A stretch of 64,000 bases of DNA from Cyanobium sp. WAJ14-Wanaka (GTDB lineage: Bacteria > Cyanobacteriota > Cyanobacteriia > PCC-6307 > Cyanobiaceae): the NCBI RefSeq assembly GCF_024345375.1, contig NZ_JAGQAZ010000002.1:124001-188000 (forward strand), read 5' to 3'. The notes under the pieces are model-generated. The model saw only the letters and a program-made list of their open reading frames with translations, was not told the origin of the DNA and made no database searches. A program made the position numbers and the translations under genes. Positions 1 through 10,341 of this stretch are shown here, one piece after another; within the stretch, counting starts at the first letter, position 1; every line of letters begins with the position of its first letter.

Positions 1-1104
1 GCGATCCAGTTGCTGGCTGAAACCCTCCAGGATTTGGGGCACCAGGGTTGGGCCCTGGTAAATCCAGCCGGTATAGAGCTGCACCAGGGCTGCTCCGGCA
101 CTGATCCGCTCCCAGGCGGCCTGGGCCGAATTAATGCCGCCCACCCCGATTAGGGGCAGGGCGGGGCCGGCCGTGGCCCGCAGCCGCCGCAGCACCTCCA
201 GGGCCCGTGCCCGCAGGGGTACCCCGCTCAGACCCCCCGCCTCCTCCGCCAAGGTGCGACCAGTTTGGACCAAGCGGCGCTGCTCCAGGCCGAGCCGATT
301 GAGGCTGGTGTTAACAGCAATCACCCCGGCCAATCCCTCCTCGTAGGCCATCCGGGCAATCGAATCAATGGCGTCGTCTTCCAAGTCTGGAGCGATTTTT
401 ACCAATAGGGGCGGGCAAGCCGGCAGGCGGCGCAACCGCTCCACCAGTCGCCTCAACAACACCTCTTCCTGCAGCTCCCTCAACCCGGGGGTATTGGGGG
501 AGCTCACGTTGATCACGGCGTAGTCGGCCAGGGGCGCCAGCAGCTCCAGGGAGGAGGCGTAGTCGTCGGGAGCCAACTCCAGGGGTGTGATTTTGGACTT
601 GCCCAAATTGATACCCAAAACGGCGGGCCGCTGGCCCGTGGGCCGCAGCTTTTGGCGCTCCAAGATGCGCCGCACCTCCTGGGCTCCCCCATTGTTGAAG
701 CCCATCCGATTGAGGGCCGCCTGCTCGGCCGCCAGGCGAAACAGCCGGGGCTTGGGGTTACCGGGCTGGCCGTGCCAGGTGACAGTTCCCAACTCGGCAA
801 AACCAAAGCCGAAACAGTGCCAAATGCCAGCAGCCACGGCGTTCTTATCGAAGCCGGCCGCCAAGCCCACAGGGTTTGCAAAACGGCAACCAAACAGGCT
901 CTGGCCCAGCCGCGGATCGGTGCGTTGCAGCTCCGCCGCCAAGCCATTCAGGGCACCACTCACGACTGGCCACCGGCGCCGCAGCGAGGCCTGGGCCAGG
1001 GCCGTCAGGGTCAGCTGGCTGAGCTGTTCGGCGTCGGCACCCCCATCTGCCGCCAACAGGGGGCCCACAAACTGGCCGTAAAGCGACCCGGAATTAGCAG
1101 CCAT
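1..1104 (-). CDS. pyrD: Dihydroorotate dehydrogenase (quinone), C-terminus cut by window edge
   Basis: Oxidises dihydroorotate to orotate in de novo pyrimidine synthesis, passing electrons to quinone (class 2, membrane-associated). Read from the ATG at 1104, the frame stays open to position 1, giving about 368 residues. The N-terminal part begins [17 protein letters not shown] and has the family's FMN-barrel entry region, including [34 protein letters not shown] and [12 protein letters not shown]. The frame is not interrupted. The missing end is only a handful of residues if the protein has its usual length. The start lies 9 bp after the rnhA stop, so the two are probably co-transcribed. Confidence 0.95.
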   Translation of the reverse strand, partial: MAANSGSLYGQFVGPLLAADGGADAEQLSQLTLTALAQASLRRRWPVVSGALNGLAAELQRTDPRLGQSLFGCRFANPVGLAAGFDKNAVAAGIWHCFGFGFAELGTVTWHGQPGNPKPRLFRLAAEQAALNRMGFNNGGAQEVRRILERQKLRPTGQRPAVLGINLGKSKITPLELAPDDYASSLELLAPLADYAVINVSSPNTPGLRELQEEVLLRRLVERLRRLPACPPLLVKIAPDLEDDAIDSIARMAYEEGLAGVIAVNTSLNRLGLEQRRLVQTGRTLAEEAGGLSGVPLRARALEVLRRLRATAGPALPLIGVGGINSAQAAWERISAGAALVQLYTGWIYQGPTLVPQILEGFSQQLDR

Positions 1105-1113
1105 TACTCCCGT

Positions 1114-1878
1114 CTACCCCTCACCGGCCCATTCTCCCGCGGCACGGGCCAAACGCCAGCGACCATCGGCATCTGGCTGCACCAACCAATCACGCCACTG
1201 CCAGGCGGCAGTTTTGGCCTCGAGCTGCTTGAGGGGCAACTCCACCAGCTGGGCCAGCTCCACCAGGCTGAGGGCATAGCCACCACTCGCCAGTCGATCT
1301 GCCAATTCCAAACGACCCAGCAATTGCTGCAGGGCCGCAGGAGCTGGATCTGCGGGCAACACTGCCTGGGTTGCGGGCACGGCAACAGGCTGGGCCTGAC
1401 CCTTGGAAAAGGCCACCGCAATGGCATCGCAGCGGTCGTTGTCGGGATCGCCGCTATGGCCCTTCACATAACCGAGCTGCACCCCATCCAGGCGTGCCCC
1501 ATCCAGTTGCTCCCAGAGGTCGCGGTTGAGCACGGGGCCACCCGAGGCCGTGCGCCAACCCTTGCGTTTCCAGCCCTGGATCCATTTGCTGAAACCATCG
1601 ATCACATATTTGCTATCGGTGCGGATCTCCAAGCCCGGTTGGTAAGGCAGCTGCTTGAGGGCCTCGAGCAGGGCCAGGGCAGCCGTCAGCTCCATGCGGT
1701 TGTTGGTGGTGGCGGCATCGGCCCCACCGAATTCCTGCACCGAACCATCCTCAAAGCGCAGCAACGCCCCCCAGCCACCGGGGCCAGGATTCCCGCTGCA
1801 GGCCCCATCACAGGCGGCCGCCACAACCCTTACTTGCTTTTCAGCCACTTGCTTTACGGCCACCTGCTCTCTCGCCAC
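1114..1878 (-). CDS. rnhA: Ribonuclease HI with C-terminal extension
   Basis: Cleaves the RNA strand of RNA-DNA hybrids (R-loops, primer removal). The catalytic domain spans about residues 15-160 and shows the complete metal site: D24 in [15 protein letters not shown]63 in [10 protein letters not shown]88 in TDSKYV and D151 in DNDRCDAIA, with the helper H141 in VKGHSGD. At 254 residues it is about 100 longer than typical RNase HI. The extra C-terminal part (about 165-254) is a separate helical region with conserved-looking Leu/Trp positions and no family I recognise. It sits directly upstream of pyrD in the same direction. Confidence 0.93.
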   Translation of the reverse strand: MAREQVAVKQVAEKQVRVVAAACDGACSGNPGPGGWGALLRFEDGSVQEFGGADAATTNNRMELTAALALLEALKQLPYQPGLEIRTDSKYVIDGFSKWIQGWKRKGWRTASGGPVLNRDLWEQLDGARLDGVQLGYVKGHSGDPDNDRCDAIAVAFSKGQAQPVAVPATQAVLPADPAPAALQQLLGRLELADRLASGGYALSLVELAQLVELPLKQLEAKTAAWQWRDWLVQPDADGRWRLARAAGEWAGEG

Positions 1879-1984
1879 TTGCCTATTGCCATTCAGCCGA
1901 ACCTACCGAGTCACTGGCACAGTGCCAGTTGCCAGAGAGTCCTGCTTGGCTGGCATGCCCCGGGAATATGAAGGTATGGTTCAT

Positions 1985-2086
1985 TTGTGTGAGGAGTGAG
2001 GAACAACCTTTCCGGGGTCGAAACGAGGACAGACTCCCAGAAAGCGTTCCTAACTCAGAGCCCTGCCTTTGGCGGGGCTTTTTTAT
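1985..2086 (+). ncRNA. Candidate structured small RNA with own terminator
   Basis: No gene explains this stretch, yet the forward strand folds into one long nested hairpin: 1999-2004 pairs with 2046-2051 (6 bp), 2008-2012 with 2040-2044 (5 bp) and 2014-2019 with 2032-2037 (6 bp including one G-U). The apical loop is 2020-2031. A Rho-independent terminator follows at 2059-2084. The G-U pairs in both stems work only in the forward transcript, which favours that strand. The 5' end is a guess: a weak -10-like TATGGT lies at 1974-1979. Unpaired 1987-1997 reads GTGTGAGGAGT, the exact complement of the Yfr1 core motif. It matches no RNA family I know. Confidence 0.5.
2059..2084 (+). terminator. Rho-independent terminator, forward strand
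   Basis: AGCCCTGCC, loop TTT, GGCGGGGCT, followed by TTTTTT. The 9-bp stem has one G-U pair. No forward protein gene lies upstream, so it probably ends the candidate small RNA at 1985-2086. Confidence 0.75.
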
Positions 2087-2115
2087 TGCGGAGTCTCCGT
2101 TTGACGGCACCCATC

Positions 2116-2141
2116 AAAAAGCCGGCCCCATGGGACCGGCT
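2116..2141 (-). terminator. Terminator of the rplJL operon
   Basis: On the reverse strand AGCCGG and CCGGCT enclose a GC-rich loop and are followed by TTTTTG. It lies about 65 bp past the rplL stop and should end the ribosomal-protein transcript before rnhA. Confidence 0.75.
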
Positions 2142-2205
2142 GAGATGCAAAAGCAAATGGGGAGGGCTTAAGCCAGGGGAAACCCCGGGCCCAAACCCAA
2201 AGGAA

Positions 2206-2589
2206 TCACTTGATGGAAACCTTGCCGCCCACTTCTTCCACGGCCTTCTTGATGGTTTCGGCTTCGGCTTTGGCGATGCCTTCCTTGATGGCCTTGGGAG
2301 CAGCTTCCACAAGGGCCTTGGCTTCGCCCAAACCGAGGCCAGTGACCTCGCGGACGGCCTTCAGCACCTTGATCTTGGCCGAATCTTCGAAGCCATCAAG
2401 GATGACGTCGAATTCGGTCTGCTCTTCAGCGGCTTCAGCGGCAGCGGCGGGAGCCGCGGCCATCATTACGCCAGCAGAAGCTGCAGCGGACACACCGAAG
2501 GCCTCTTCAATCTGCTTGACAAGCTCGGAAGCTTCCAGCAGCGAGAGAGTCTTCAGCGACTCGAGAATTTTGTCGGTAGTAGCAGACAT
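2206..2589 (-). CDS. rplL: Ribosomal protein L7/L12
   Basis: Stalk protein of the 50S subunit that recruits translation GTPases as dimers bound to L10. The 127 residues have the expected layout: an N-terminal dimerisation helix ([20 protein letters not shown]), an Ala-rich flexible hinge at about 34-57, and the globular C-terminal domain with [25 protein letters not shown] and [11 protein letters not shown]. Normal length, last gene of the ribosomal block, 50 bp after rplJ and followed by a terminator at 2116-2141. Confidence 0.98.
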   Translation of the reverse strand: MSATTDKILESLKTLSLLEASELVKQIEEAFGVSAAASAGVMMAAAPAAAAEAAEEQTEFDVILDGFEDSAKIKVLKAVREVTGLGLGEAKALVEAAPKAIKEGIAKAEAETIKKAVEEVGGKVSIK

Positions 2590-2639
2590 GGTTGGGAATC
2601 AGCAACAGATCTGTTGGGGGACAGTCGGATCGAGGGAAC

Positions 2640-3167
2640 TCAGCTGGCGTCGCCTTCGGCGTGCTGCTTGAGAGCCCGGGCAAGACCGGACGGAACCTCG
2701 TTGATGCCCACGGCCAGCTTGGTGGTCACAGCGTTGATCGCACCTGCGATCTGCGCCATAAGCACCTCCTTGGAGGGCAGATCCCCGATGGCCTGGATTT
2801 CGGATTGGGAAAGGAGCTGGCCTTCGAAAAGACCGCCCTTAACCTCCGATTTCTTCGTGTCCTTCTGGAAGGACTGAAGGGCCTTAACCGCGCCGCCGAC
2901 ATCGCCCTTAACCAGGACGAAGGCGTTGGTGCCAGTTAGCAGGGAATTGAGGTTTGACCAAGCGCTGTTGCCATCAATGGCACGGCGCATCAAGGTGTTT
3001 TTGGTCACCTTGCACACGCCGCTGCTGGCCTGCAGACGGGTCCGCAGATCAGACATTTCCTTGATGGTGAGGCCCTTGTAATCAAGAACCAGCGCCATTT
3101 CGGCCTCGCCGAGGAGCCCTTTGAGCTCTTCGACGATCTGTTGCTTGTTCTCCAGCGTGCGGCCCAT
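2640..3167 (-). CDS. rplJ: Ribosomal protein L10
   Basis: Anchors the L7/L12 stalk to 23S rRNA. The ATG at 3167 gives 175 residues starting [19 protein letters not shown], which is the normal family start. The frame stays open upstream to 3320, but that part lies in the RNA leader and does not look like L10. Conserved L10 features include [18 protein letters not shown] and NTLMRRAI. Expression is probably controlled by L10/L12 binding the leader at 3168-3436. Confidence 0.97.
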   Translation of the reverse strand: MGRTLENKQQIVEELKGLLGEAEMALVLDYKGLTIKEMSDLRTRLQASSGVCKVTKNTLMRRAIDGNSAWSNLNSLLTGTNAFVLVKGDVGGAVKALQSFQKDTKKSEVKGGLFEGQLLSQSEIQAIGDLPSKEVLMAQIAGAINAVTTKLAVGINEVPSGLARALKQHAEGDAS

Positions 3168-3436
3168 AGGTTTGGAACGGATCGGGGGAACAAGCCGGGT
3201 ACGCGGCCCCAACATGGAGAAGGAAGGATTACCCAAAGGGAAAACCTGCCAACACCGCGAGGCCGCTGCTTGTTCCGCACCCAATCGGCCCACCAAAAGG
3301 GAAGCCTGGAAACGAATCAATCGCGTTGACCTCGGCAGGGCTTACGGACCTAGGTCCACCTGCTGTCTTGGGTAGGGCGCGTGCCCTTCTGGCCTAAGCC
3401 AGTTGACCAACTTACAACAGAGCCTGGGGCTGGGCC
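3168..3436 (-). promoter_or_regulatory. L10 leader (autoregulatory rplJL 5' region)
   Basis: The 269-bp gap between rplA and rplJ holds no credible gene. The reverse strand carries CTGCCGAGGTC (complement of 3328-3338), which resembles the conserved core of the bacterial L10 leader bound by the L10-L12 complex. Several GC-rich inverted segments surround it, for example GGACCTAGGTCC at 3346-3357. Known biology: L10 leaders repress translation or transcription when L10 is in excess. Exact borders are inferred. Confidence 0.6.
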
Positions 3437-4144
3437 TCAGGCCTCCTGCTTGATGTCCTGCAGGGCGGAGAAATCCACCTGCACGGAGGGGCCCATGGTG
3501 GAAGTCACGTAGAGACTTCTCCAGTAGCGACCCTTGGCCCCACTGGGCTTGTTGCGGTCGATGGTTTCCTGCAGGGCCTTGAGGTTGTCGAGCAGCTTGG
3601 CCGCATCGAAGCTGGCCTTGCCAAAGCGCACGTGCACGATGCCGGCCCGGTCGGCCCGGAATTCCAGCTTGCCGGCCTTGAACTCATTGATTGCGCCGGC
3701 CAGGTCGGTGGTAACCGTGCCCGCCTTGGGGTTAGGCATCAGGCCCCGGGGGCCCAGCACCCGGCCCAGCTTTGCCACCTTGGGCATCATGTCTGGGGTG
3801 GCGATCAGCAGGTCGAAACCCATCTCGCCCTTGGCGATCTGATCAACGAGCTCATCGTCGCCCGCCAGGTCAGCACCGGCGGCCTTGGCGGCAGCTACCG
3901 CTTCACCCCGGGCGATTACGGCGATGCGAATCGATTGGCCGGTGCCATGGGGCAGGGCAACGGTGGTACGCAGCTGTTGGTCGGTGTACTTGGGATCAAT
4001 GCCCAGGCGCACGTGGGCTTCGATGGTTTCGTCGAACTTGGCGTTGGCATTGGTCTTAACCAACTCAATGGCCTCCTGGGGGCCATAGGAGCGGTCCTCG
4101 ACCGTGGCGATCAGGGCAGTGAAGCGCTTGGAAATTTTGGGCAT
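3437..4144 (-). CDS. rplA: Ribosomal protein L1
   Basis: Forms the L1 stalk that helps release E-site tRNA. The 235 residues start [20 protein letters not shown] and contain the family signatures [30 protein letters not shown] and [19 protein letters not shown], followed by a C-terminal [20 protein letters not shown] segment. Full length, 50 bp downstream of rplK. It is separated from rplJ by the L10 leader. Confidence 0.98.
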   Translation of the reverse strand: MPKISKRFTALIATVEDRSYGPQEAIELVKTNANAKFDETIEAHVRLGIDPKYTDQQLRTTVALPHGTGQSIRIAVIARGEAVAAAKAAGADLAGDDELVDQIAKGEMGFDLLIATPDMMPKVAKLGRVLGPRGLMPNPKAGTVTTDLAGAINEFKAGKLEFRADRAGIVHVRFGKASFDAAKLLDNLKALQETIDRNKPSGAKGRYWRSLYVTSTMGPSVQVDFSALQDIKQEA

Positions 4145-4194
4145 GGTGGGATGGGGTGCGAACGACCTTGCGGTCTCCCCCGGTAATGGTGGAT

Positions 4195-4620
4195 TCAGTC
4201 TTGAACGGCGACGCCCATGTTGCGGGCGGTGCCTTCGATGATGCGCATGGCCGAATCAACGCTGGTGCAGTTGAGGTCGGGCAGCTTGGTCTTGGCGATC
4301 TCCTCGAGCTGGGCGCGGCTTATGGCACCCACGGCTCCCTTGGCGGAGGTGGCGGCACCCTTCTCGATTCCAGCTGCTTTGGAAATAAGCACGGAAGCGG
4401 GAGGGGTTTTGGTGATGAAGGTGAAACTGCGGTCTTCAAAGACCGAAATCTCCACCGGAATCACGTAGCCGGGCTTGTCCTGCGTACGAGCGTTGTACTC
4501 CTTGCAGAAAGCCATGATGTTGACCCCGTGCTGGCCGAGGGCAGGGCCCACCGGAGGTGCGGGGTTGGCTTTGCCGGCATCGAGGGCCAGCTTGATTACG
4601 GCAACGACTTTCTTGGCCAT
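4195..4620 (-). CDS. rplK: Ribosomal protein L11
   Basis: Part of the GTPase-associated centre with 23S rRNA. The 141 residues start [20 protein letters not shown] and show [20 protein letters not shown] and [14 protein letters not shown]. The C-terminal region [21 protein letters not shown] is the usual RNA-binding domain end. Normal length; sits between nusG and rplA. Confidence 0.98.
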   Translation of the reverse strand: MAKKVVAVIKLALDAGKANPAPPVGPALGQHGVNIMAFCKEYNARTQDKPGYVIPVEISVFEDRSFTFITKTPPASVLISKAAGIEKGAATSAKGAVGAISRAQLEEIAKTKLPDLNCTSVDSAMRIIEGTARNMGVAVQD

Positions 4621-4698
4621 CGTCTCTAGCTACTTGAGCAAAACTCCCAGAGGGAGTGGGGGCAGAACTGCGGATCACCCCTTTGGGAAGGGGCTTCG

Positions 4699-4729
4699 AA
4701 AACGGCCGCCCTCCGCAGGGAGACGGCCG
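4699..4729 (-). terminator. Possible attenuator between nusG and rplK
   Basis: In the 125-bp nusG-rplK gap the reverse strand has two copies of the self-complementary CGGCCG (4703-4708, 4724-4729) that pair around a CCCT/AGGG core, then TTTT (complement of 4699-4702). A second small hairpin (CCCC 4677-4680 with GGGG) follows. It could be a partial terminator separating nusG from the ribosomal genes. Confidence 0.4.
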
Positions 4730-4745
4730 CTGGGCTAGGTGGGTC

Positions 4746-5453
4746 CTAGCTCTGTTTAGTGATCTGGGAGAACTCCAGTTCAACCGGGGTTTCCCGGCCA
4801 AAGATGGAGAGCAGGGCCTTGAGCTTGTTGCGCTCGCCTGAAACCTCGATAACTTCGCCCTGGAAATCCTTGAAGGGTCCAGCCGTAACGAGGATTTGAT
4901 CACCCTCGGTGAGATCAACCTTAACCACCGCCTTCTTCTCGGCGGCCCGCTTGAAGATGCGGTCCACCTCCTGGCGGCTGAGGGGCCGGGGCTTGATGTG
5001 GCCGCGGGCCCGGGCGGTGGCCCGCCGTTCTTCGTCACCGACAAAGTTGATGACGTTGGGGGTGCTGCGCACCGCCATCATCGTGTCCTCATCAAGGATC
5101 ATTCGCACCAATACGTAGCCGGGGAACACCTTCTCCTCGGTCGACTGGCGGGAGCCGTCCTTTTTGAGCTTCACCCCGGGGGTTTGGGGGATTTCAATCT
5201 CCAGGATGCGGTTGTCGACCCCGAGGGTCACGGCCCTCTGCTCCAGGGTGGCCTTCACCTTTTTCTCGCAGCTCGAGGCAACCTGCACGGCATACCAGCG
5301 GGCCACCTGGCGCTTTTCAGCGATTTCACCACTTACCAGCTCAAGAGGGGCCAACTCAAGAGGGGCCAACTCAGAAGTTGCTGGCTCGACTTGCTCAGGC
5401 AGATCTGCCCCATCAGCAGGCAGCTCAAGAATGTCGGATACGGACTCAGACAC
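4746..5453 (-). CDS. nusG: Transcription termination/antitermination factor NusG
   Basis: Binds RNA polymerase and modulates elongation, pausing and Rho termination. The NGN domain begins at about residue 50 (ARWYAVQVASSCEKKVKATL) and includes KVFPGYVLVRM. The KOW domain is at the C-terminus (EGDQILVTAGPFKDFQGEV). I chose GTG 5453, 22 bp after the secE stop, giving 235 residues. A longer frame from 5528 would overlap secE. The acidic N-terminal tail before the NGN domain is poorly conserved in such proteins and here contains a 15-bp tandem repeat. Confidence 0.95.
   Translation of the reverse strand: MSESVSDILELPADGADLPEQVEPATSELAPLELAPLELVSGEIAEKRQVARWYAVQVASSCEKKVKATLEQRAVTLGVDNRILEIEIPQTPGVKLKKDGSRQSTEEKVFPGYVLVRMILDEDTMMAVRSTPNVINFVGDEERRATARARGHIKPRPLSRQEVDRIFKRAAEKKAVVKVDLTEGDQILVTAGPFKDFQGEVIEVSGERNKLKALLSIFGRETPVELEFSQITKQS
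5341..5370 (-). repeat. 15-bp tandem duplication inside nusG
   Basis: TCAAGAGGGGCCAAC occurs twice in a row (5341-5355 and 5356-5370). In NusG it encodes the repeated LELAP/LELAP stretch in the N-terminal tail. The frame is kept. Confidence 0.9.
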
Positions 5454-5475
5454 AGGGCTTAAAGAAGGGGAAAGA

Positions 5476-5727
5476 TCAACGGAAAACCTGGGTGGAGCCC
5501 CAGCGGTAAAAACGATCAACCGCCGCAATCGCAGCTGCCGAAAGACTCACCATCAGGATGACCGCCACGGACTCACTGAAGAGTTGTTGGCGGCTGGGCC
5601 AAACCACCTTGCGCAATTCCGCCAAGGTGGCGGCCACAAAACCCTCAGGGCGGCTGACCGGGGGTGCAGCTGGCTGCTCTGGTGATGGGGCGTCCGGGGC
5701 AGGCCCGGAGGGAAGTTCAGTATCCAC
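5476..5727 (-). CDS. secE: Preprotein translocase subunit SecE
   Basis: Small essential clamp of the SecYEG channel in plasma and thylakoid membranes. The 83 residues have a Pro-rich cytosolic N-terminus (about 1-27), then the conserved amphipathic helix TLAELRKVVWPSRQQLFSES and a single membrane helix SVAVILMVSLSAAAIAAVDRF. One-helix SecE is the usual cyanobacterial form. It lies immediately upstream of nusG, the classic arrangement. Confidence 0.95.
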   Translation of the reverse strand: MDTELPSGPAPDAPSPEQPAAPPVSRPEGFVAATLAELRKVVWPSRQQLFSESVAVILMVSLSAAAIAAVDRFYRWGSTQVFR

Positions 5728-5793
5728 TGGCGCTCGCGCACGGGGGCGTCCGCGCGTACCTGCAAACGATCACCTTACCGGACGTAGTCCCCC

Positions 5794-8496
5794 CTATTCA
5801 GTTAGAGCCGTGAAACGCAGGGGCTCACCCCACTCCACCCGCACACCCCAGGCCCCGCTGAAGTGCTCGGCCAGCAGTTCGGTGGCCAGGGGATTTTCGA
5901 TCTGGCGACGCAACACCCGCCGCAGGGGTCTGGCGCCGTACTCCGGCTCATAGCCCTGCTGGGCCAGTGCCTGCACCACCTGTCCATCGACCTCCAGCTG
6001 GAGGTTTTGTTCAGCCAGCAGGGTCCGCAGTTCGGCGATCTGCAGCAGCACAATCCGCTGCAAATCCTCCTGGGCCAGCGGCCTAAAGCGGATCACCTCA
6101 TCGATGCGGTTGAGGAATTCGGGGCGGAAGTGGCTGGCCAGGGCCTGCTCAATCGCCTGGTCGAGGCTTTCCTCCTGGGGATTACCGGAGCGGGCATTTT
6201 CGAGAATGGCGCGGCTGGCCAGGTTGCTGGTCATGATCACCACCGTGTGGCGGAAATCGACGGTGCGGCCCTGGGAATCGGTGAGGCGGCCGTCGTCGAG
6301 CACCTGCAGCAGCAGGTTGAAGACCTCGGGATGGGCCTTTTCCACCTCATCTAGCAACACCACCGCATAGGGACGGCGACGCACCGCCTCGGTGAGTTGG
6401 CCCCCTTCCTCGTAGCCCACATAGCCAGGGGGTGCCCCCACCAGGCGGGCCACGGCATTGCGCTCCATGTATTCGCTCATGTCGAGCCGCACCAGGGCGT
6501 CCTCCTCATCAAACAGGGCGGCGGCCAGGGTTTTGGCCAATTCGGTTTTACCCACCCCGGTGGGGCCCAAAAACAGGAAGGAGCCCACGGGCCGGCGAGC
6601 TGACTGCATCCCAGCCCTGGCCCGGCGAATCGCCGCGGCCACCGCTGTGACCGCCTCGGGCTGGCCAATTACCCGCTCCCCCAACTTGGCCTCCAGCTCC
6701 AGCAGTTTCTGGCGCTCACCGGCCAGCAGGCTCTGCACCGGAATGCCGGTCCAGCGGGCCACCACATCGGCGATATCCCTGGCCTCCACCTGCTCGCGCA
6801 ACAGCGAATGGGTGCTCTGTTGATCGGCGCGCAGTTCGGCTTCTAGGGCATCTCGCTGCTCCTGTAGGCCGTGCAGTTGATCGTATTGGAGGCGGGCCGC
6901 CTCCTCCAGGTCCCCATCCCGTTCCGCCTCGGCGATGGCGTGGCGCAGGTGCTCGTCTTGCTGCAACAACTCCCGCAATTCGGCCAGCCGCTCCCGCTCC
7001 CGTTGCCAGCGCTCCTGCAACTGGACCAGGCCATCGCTGGCCAGCCGGCGCTGTTCCTGCAGCTGCACCCTTTCCGGTTGGGGGGCTGCCTCCGCAGATA
7101 GCAGGGCCAACTCCACCCGCCTTAGCTCCGCCTCAGCCAGCTCAATGGCCTGGGGCTTGGAGGTGGCCTCCATGCGCAGGTTGGCCGCCGCCTGATCCAC
7201 CAAATCAATGGCCGAATCGGGCAGGCAGCGGTCGCTGATGTAGCGATCCGCCAGGCGGGCCGCCGCCACCAGGGCCTGGTCGGTGATGGCCACACCGTGG
7301 TGGAGTTCGTAGCGCTCCTTGAGGCCCCGCAGGATCTCCACGGTTGTGTCCGGATTGGGTTCCTTGATGGGCACCTGCTGGAAGCGGCGCTCAAAGGCCG
7401 GATCCTTTTCGATCGTGCGGCGGTAGTCCTCCGGGGTTGTGGCGCCGATGCAGCGCAGGTCGCCCCGGGCCAGGGCGGGCTTGAGCACGCTGCTGGCATC
7501 CGCCCCGGAACGCTCGCTGTTGACCACCGTGTGCAGCTCATCGATGAACAGCACCACCCCCTGGTCCCCATCGGCCTGGCGCACCTCCTTGAGCACGCTG
7601 CGCAGGCGCTCCTCGAACTGACCCCGAAATTTGGCCCCGGCAATCAGGGCGCCCAAATCCAGGGCCACCAGGCGCTGGCCCTTGAGGGCATCTGGCACCT
7701 CCCCAGCCACAATCCGCTGGGCCAGCAACTCGGCCACGGCGGTTTTACCCACCCCCGGCTCGCCGATCAGCACCGGATTGTTTTTGCTGCGCCTGGAGAG
7801 CACCTGGATCAGGAGCCGGATTTCAGCATCGCGGCCCACCACGGGATCGAGCTCACCGGCCATCGCTGCGGCGGTGAGGTCGCGGCCGTAGGTGGCGAGG
7901 GCCGACTGCGGCTGTTCAATGACCTCCAGGGCCCCAGGGATCTGGCTGGCCCCAGGGCTTGGGGTGGGTTCAGGGATCTGGCTGGGTTCAGGGATAGGGG
8001 GGGATTCGGTGCCCACCGGGCAGCCAGTGGCTCCAGCGGCAGGGGATTGGAGCAGCTGGGCCTCGCCCAGACCTTCGGCCTGGAATAGGGCGGCCCCGAG
8101 CCGGGGTTCATCCAGCAAGGCCAGCTGCAGGTGGGGGCCATCAATCAGCTGGGAGCCCCAGGCCTGGCGGCGCCGGTCGGCCCCATCGAGCAGCTCTTCG
8201 AGGGCTTCACCGATGTAAAGATCCCGGCCGGAGCTGGTGGGCTGCTCCGCACAAAAGGCTTCGACCCGATCGAGCAGCCGATCGCGATTTAGGGGTAGGG
8301 GATCCACCCAGCGGCCAAAACGGCGGTCCGTCAGCAAGGCCAGCAGCAGGTGCTCCACATCCATCGAGCCATGGCGCCAGCGCCGGGCCGTTTCCTGGGC
8401 CGCCAGCAGCAACTCCCAGGCCTCCTCGCTGAAGAGTTCCGGATCGCTGGTGAGGCTTAGCGAGGCGGCAGCAAAGCCAGCTTGTTCAACCACCAT
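5794..8496 (-). CDS. clpB2: ClpB-type AAA+ disaggregase (ClpB2-like paralogue)
   Basis: Hsp100 family ATPase, 900 residues. Order: Clp-N repeats (about 15-150), a Pro-rich linker with repeated PSQIPEP-like units (about 165-190), AAA-1 with Walker A GEPGVGKT (245-252), a coiled middle domain rich in Glu/Arg/Leu, and AAA-2 with GPTGVGKT (about 640). The C-terminal D2 end follows, with sensor-2 [18 protein letters not shown]. The long middle domain and lack of an IGF/L loop argue for ClpB rather than ClpC/A. The long linker and the position beside secE fit the second cyanobacterial ClpB. Whether it gives thermotolerance cannot be judged from sequence. Confidence 0.9.
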   Translation of the reverse strand: MVVEQAGFAAASLSLTSDPELFSEEAWELLLAAQETARRWRHGSMDVEHLLLALLTDRRFGRWVDPLPLNRDRLLDRVEAFCAEQPTSSGRDLYIGEALEELLDGADRRRQAWGSQLIDGPHLQLALLDEPRLGAALFQAEGLGEAQLLQSPAAGATGCPVGTESPPIPEPSQIPEPTPSPGASQIPGALEVIEQPQSALATYGRDLTAAAMAGELDPVVGRDAEIRLLIQVLSRRSKNNPVLIGEPGVGKTAVAELLAQRIVAGEVPDALKGQRLVALDLGALIAGAKFRGQFEERLRSVLKEVRQADGDQGVVLFIDELHTVVNSERSGADASSVLKPALARGDLRCIGATTPEDYRRTIEKDPAFERRFQQVPIKEPNPDTTVEILRGLKERYELHHGVAITDQALVAAARLADRYISDRCLPDSAIDLVDQAAANLRMEATSKPQAIELAEAELRRVELALLSAEAAPQPERVQLQEQRRLASDGLVQLQERWQRERERLAELRELLQQDEHLRHAIAEAERDGDLEEAARLQYDQLHGLQEQRDALEAELRADQQSTHSLLREQVEARDIADVVARWTGIPVQSLLAGERQKLLELEAKLGERVIGQPEAVTAVAAAIRRARAGMQSARRPVGSFLFLGPTGVGKTELAKTLAAALFDEEDALVRLDMSEYMERNAVARLVGAPPGYVGYEEGGQLTEAVRRRPYAVVLLDEVEKAHPEVFNLLLQVLDDGRLTDSQGRTVDFRHTVVIMTSNLASRAILENARSGNPQEESLDQAIEQALASHFRPEFLNRIDEVIRFRPLAQEDLQRIVLLQIAELRTLLAEQNLQLEVDGQVVQALAQQGYEPEYGARPLRRVLRRQIENPLATELLAEHFSGAWGVRVEWGEPLRFTALTE

Positions 8497-8507
8497 GGCG
8501 AGCTCCC

Positions 8508-8900
8508 CTAGGCGCGGGAGCTGATTTGGATCAGCTCCACCTTGTAGCCATCAGGATCCTCCACAAAGGCAATCACCGTGGAGCCGTGCTGCATCGGCCC
8601 CGGCTCCCGCACGACCCGCCCGCCCTTGGCGGCCATCGCCGCACAGGTGCCGTAAATGTCGTCGACACCGAGGGCTATGTGGCCATAGCCAGTGCCGATC
8701 TCGTAGTGGCTGGTGTCCCAGTTGTGGGTGAGTTCCAGCACGGCTTGGTCGCTCTCTTCGCCATAGCCGACAAACGCCAGGGTGAAGCGGCCGCTGGGAT
8801 AGTCCTTGCGGCGCAGTAGGCGCATGCCCAGCACCTCCGTATAGAAGCCAAGGGAGCGTTCCAAGTCGCCCACCCGCAGCATGGTGTGCAGCAATCGCAT
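8508..8900 (-). CDS. gloA: Lactoylglutathione lyase (glyoxalase I)
   Basis: Converts the methylglyoxal-glutathione hemithioacetal to S-lactoylglutathione. From ATG 8900 the protein is 130 residues and starts [20 protein letters not shown], which is nearly the canonical GloA start; a longer frame to 8936 is less likely. Metal ligands are visible: H5, the Glu in VLELTHNW, the His in GYGHIALGV and the Glu in YKVELIQ, the H/E/H/E set of the Ni-type enzyme. It lies 11 bp upstream of clpB2, probably in the same transcript, and diverges from eno. Confidence 0.95.
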   Translation of the reverse strand: MRLLHTMLRVGDLERSLGFYTEVLGMRLLRRKDYPSGRFTLAFVGYGEESDQAVLELTHNWDTSHYEIGTGYGHIALGVDDIYGTCAAMAAKGGRVVREPGPMQHGSTVIAFVEDPDGYKVELIQISSRA

Positions 8901-8970
8901 CGGTGGACCTGGAGCAAACATGGGATGGACTCCCATTCTGACCAGGAACGGAGCGGCTGGTACCCGTTAG

Positions 8971-10326
<1,356 letters not shown>

Positions 10327-10341
10327 TGGGTCTGATCTAGA

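Noticed and set aside
652-1971. 439-codon forward frame antisense to pyrD and rnhA
   Set aside because: It lies opposite two clear genes with intact motifs, and its composition follows from the high GC of the sense codons. No family features.
1996-2877. 293-codon forward frame through the terminators and rplL/rplJ
   Set aside because: It reads through a Rho-independent terminator and antisense to ribosomal genes, so not credible as protein.
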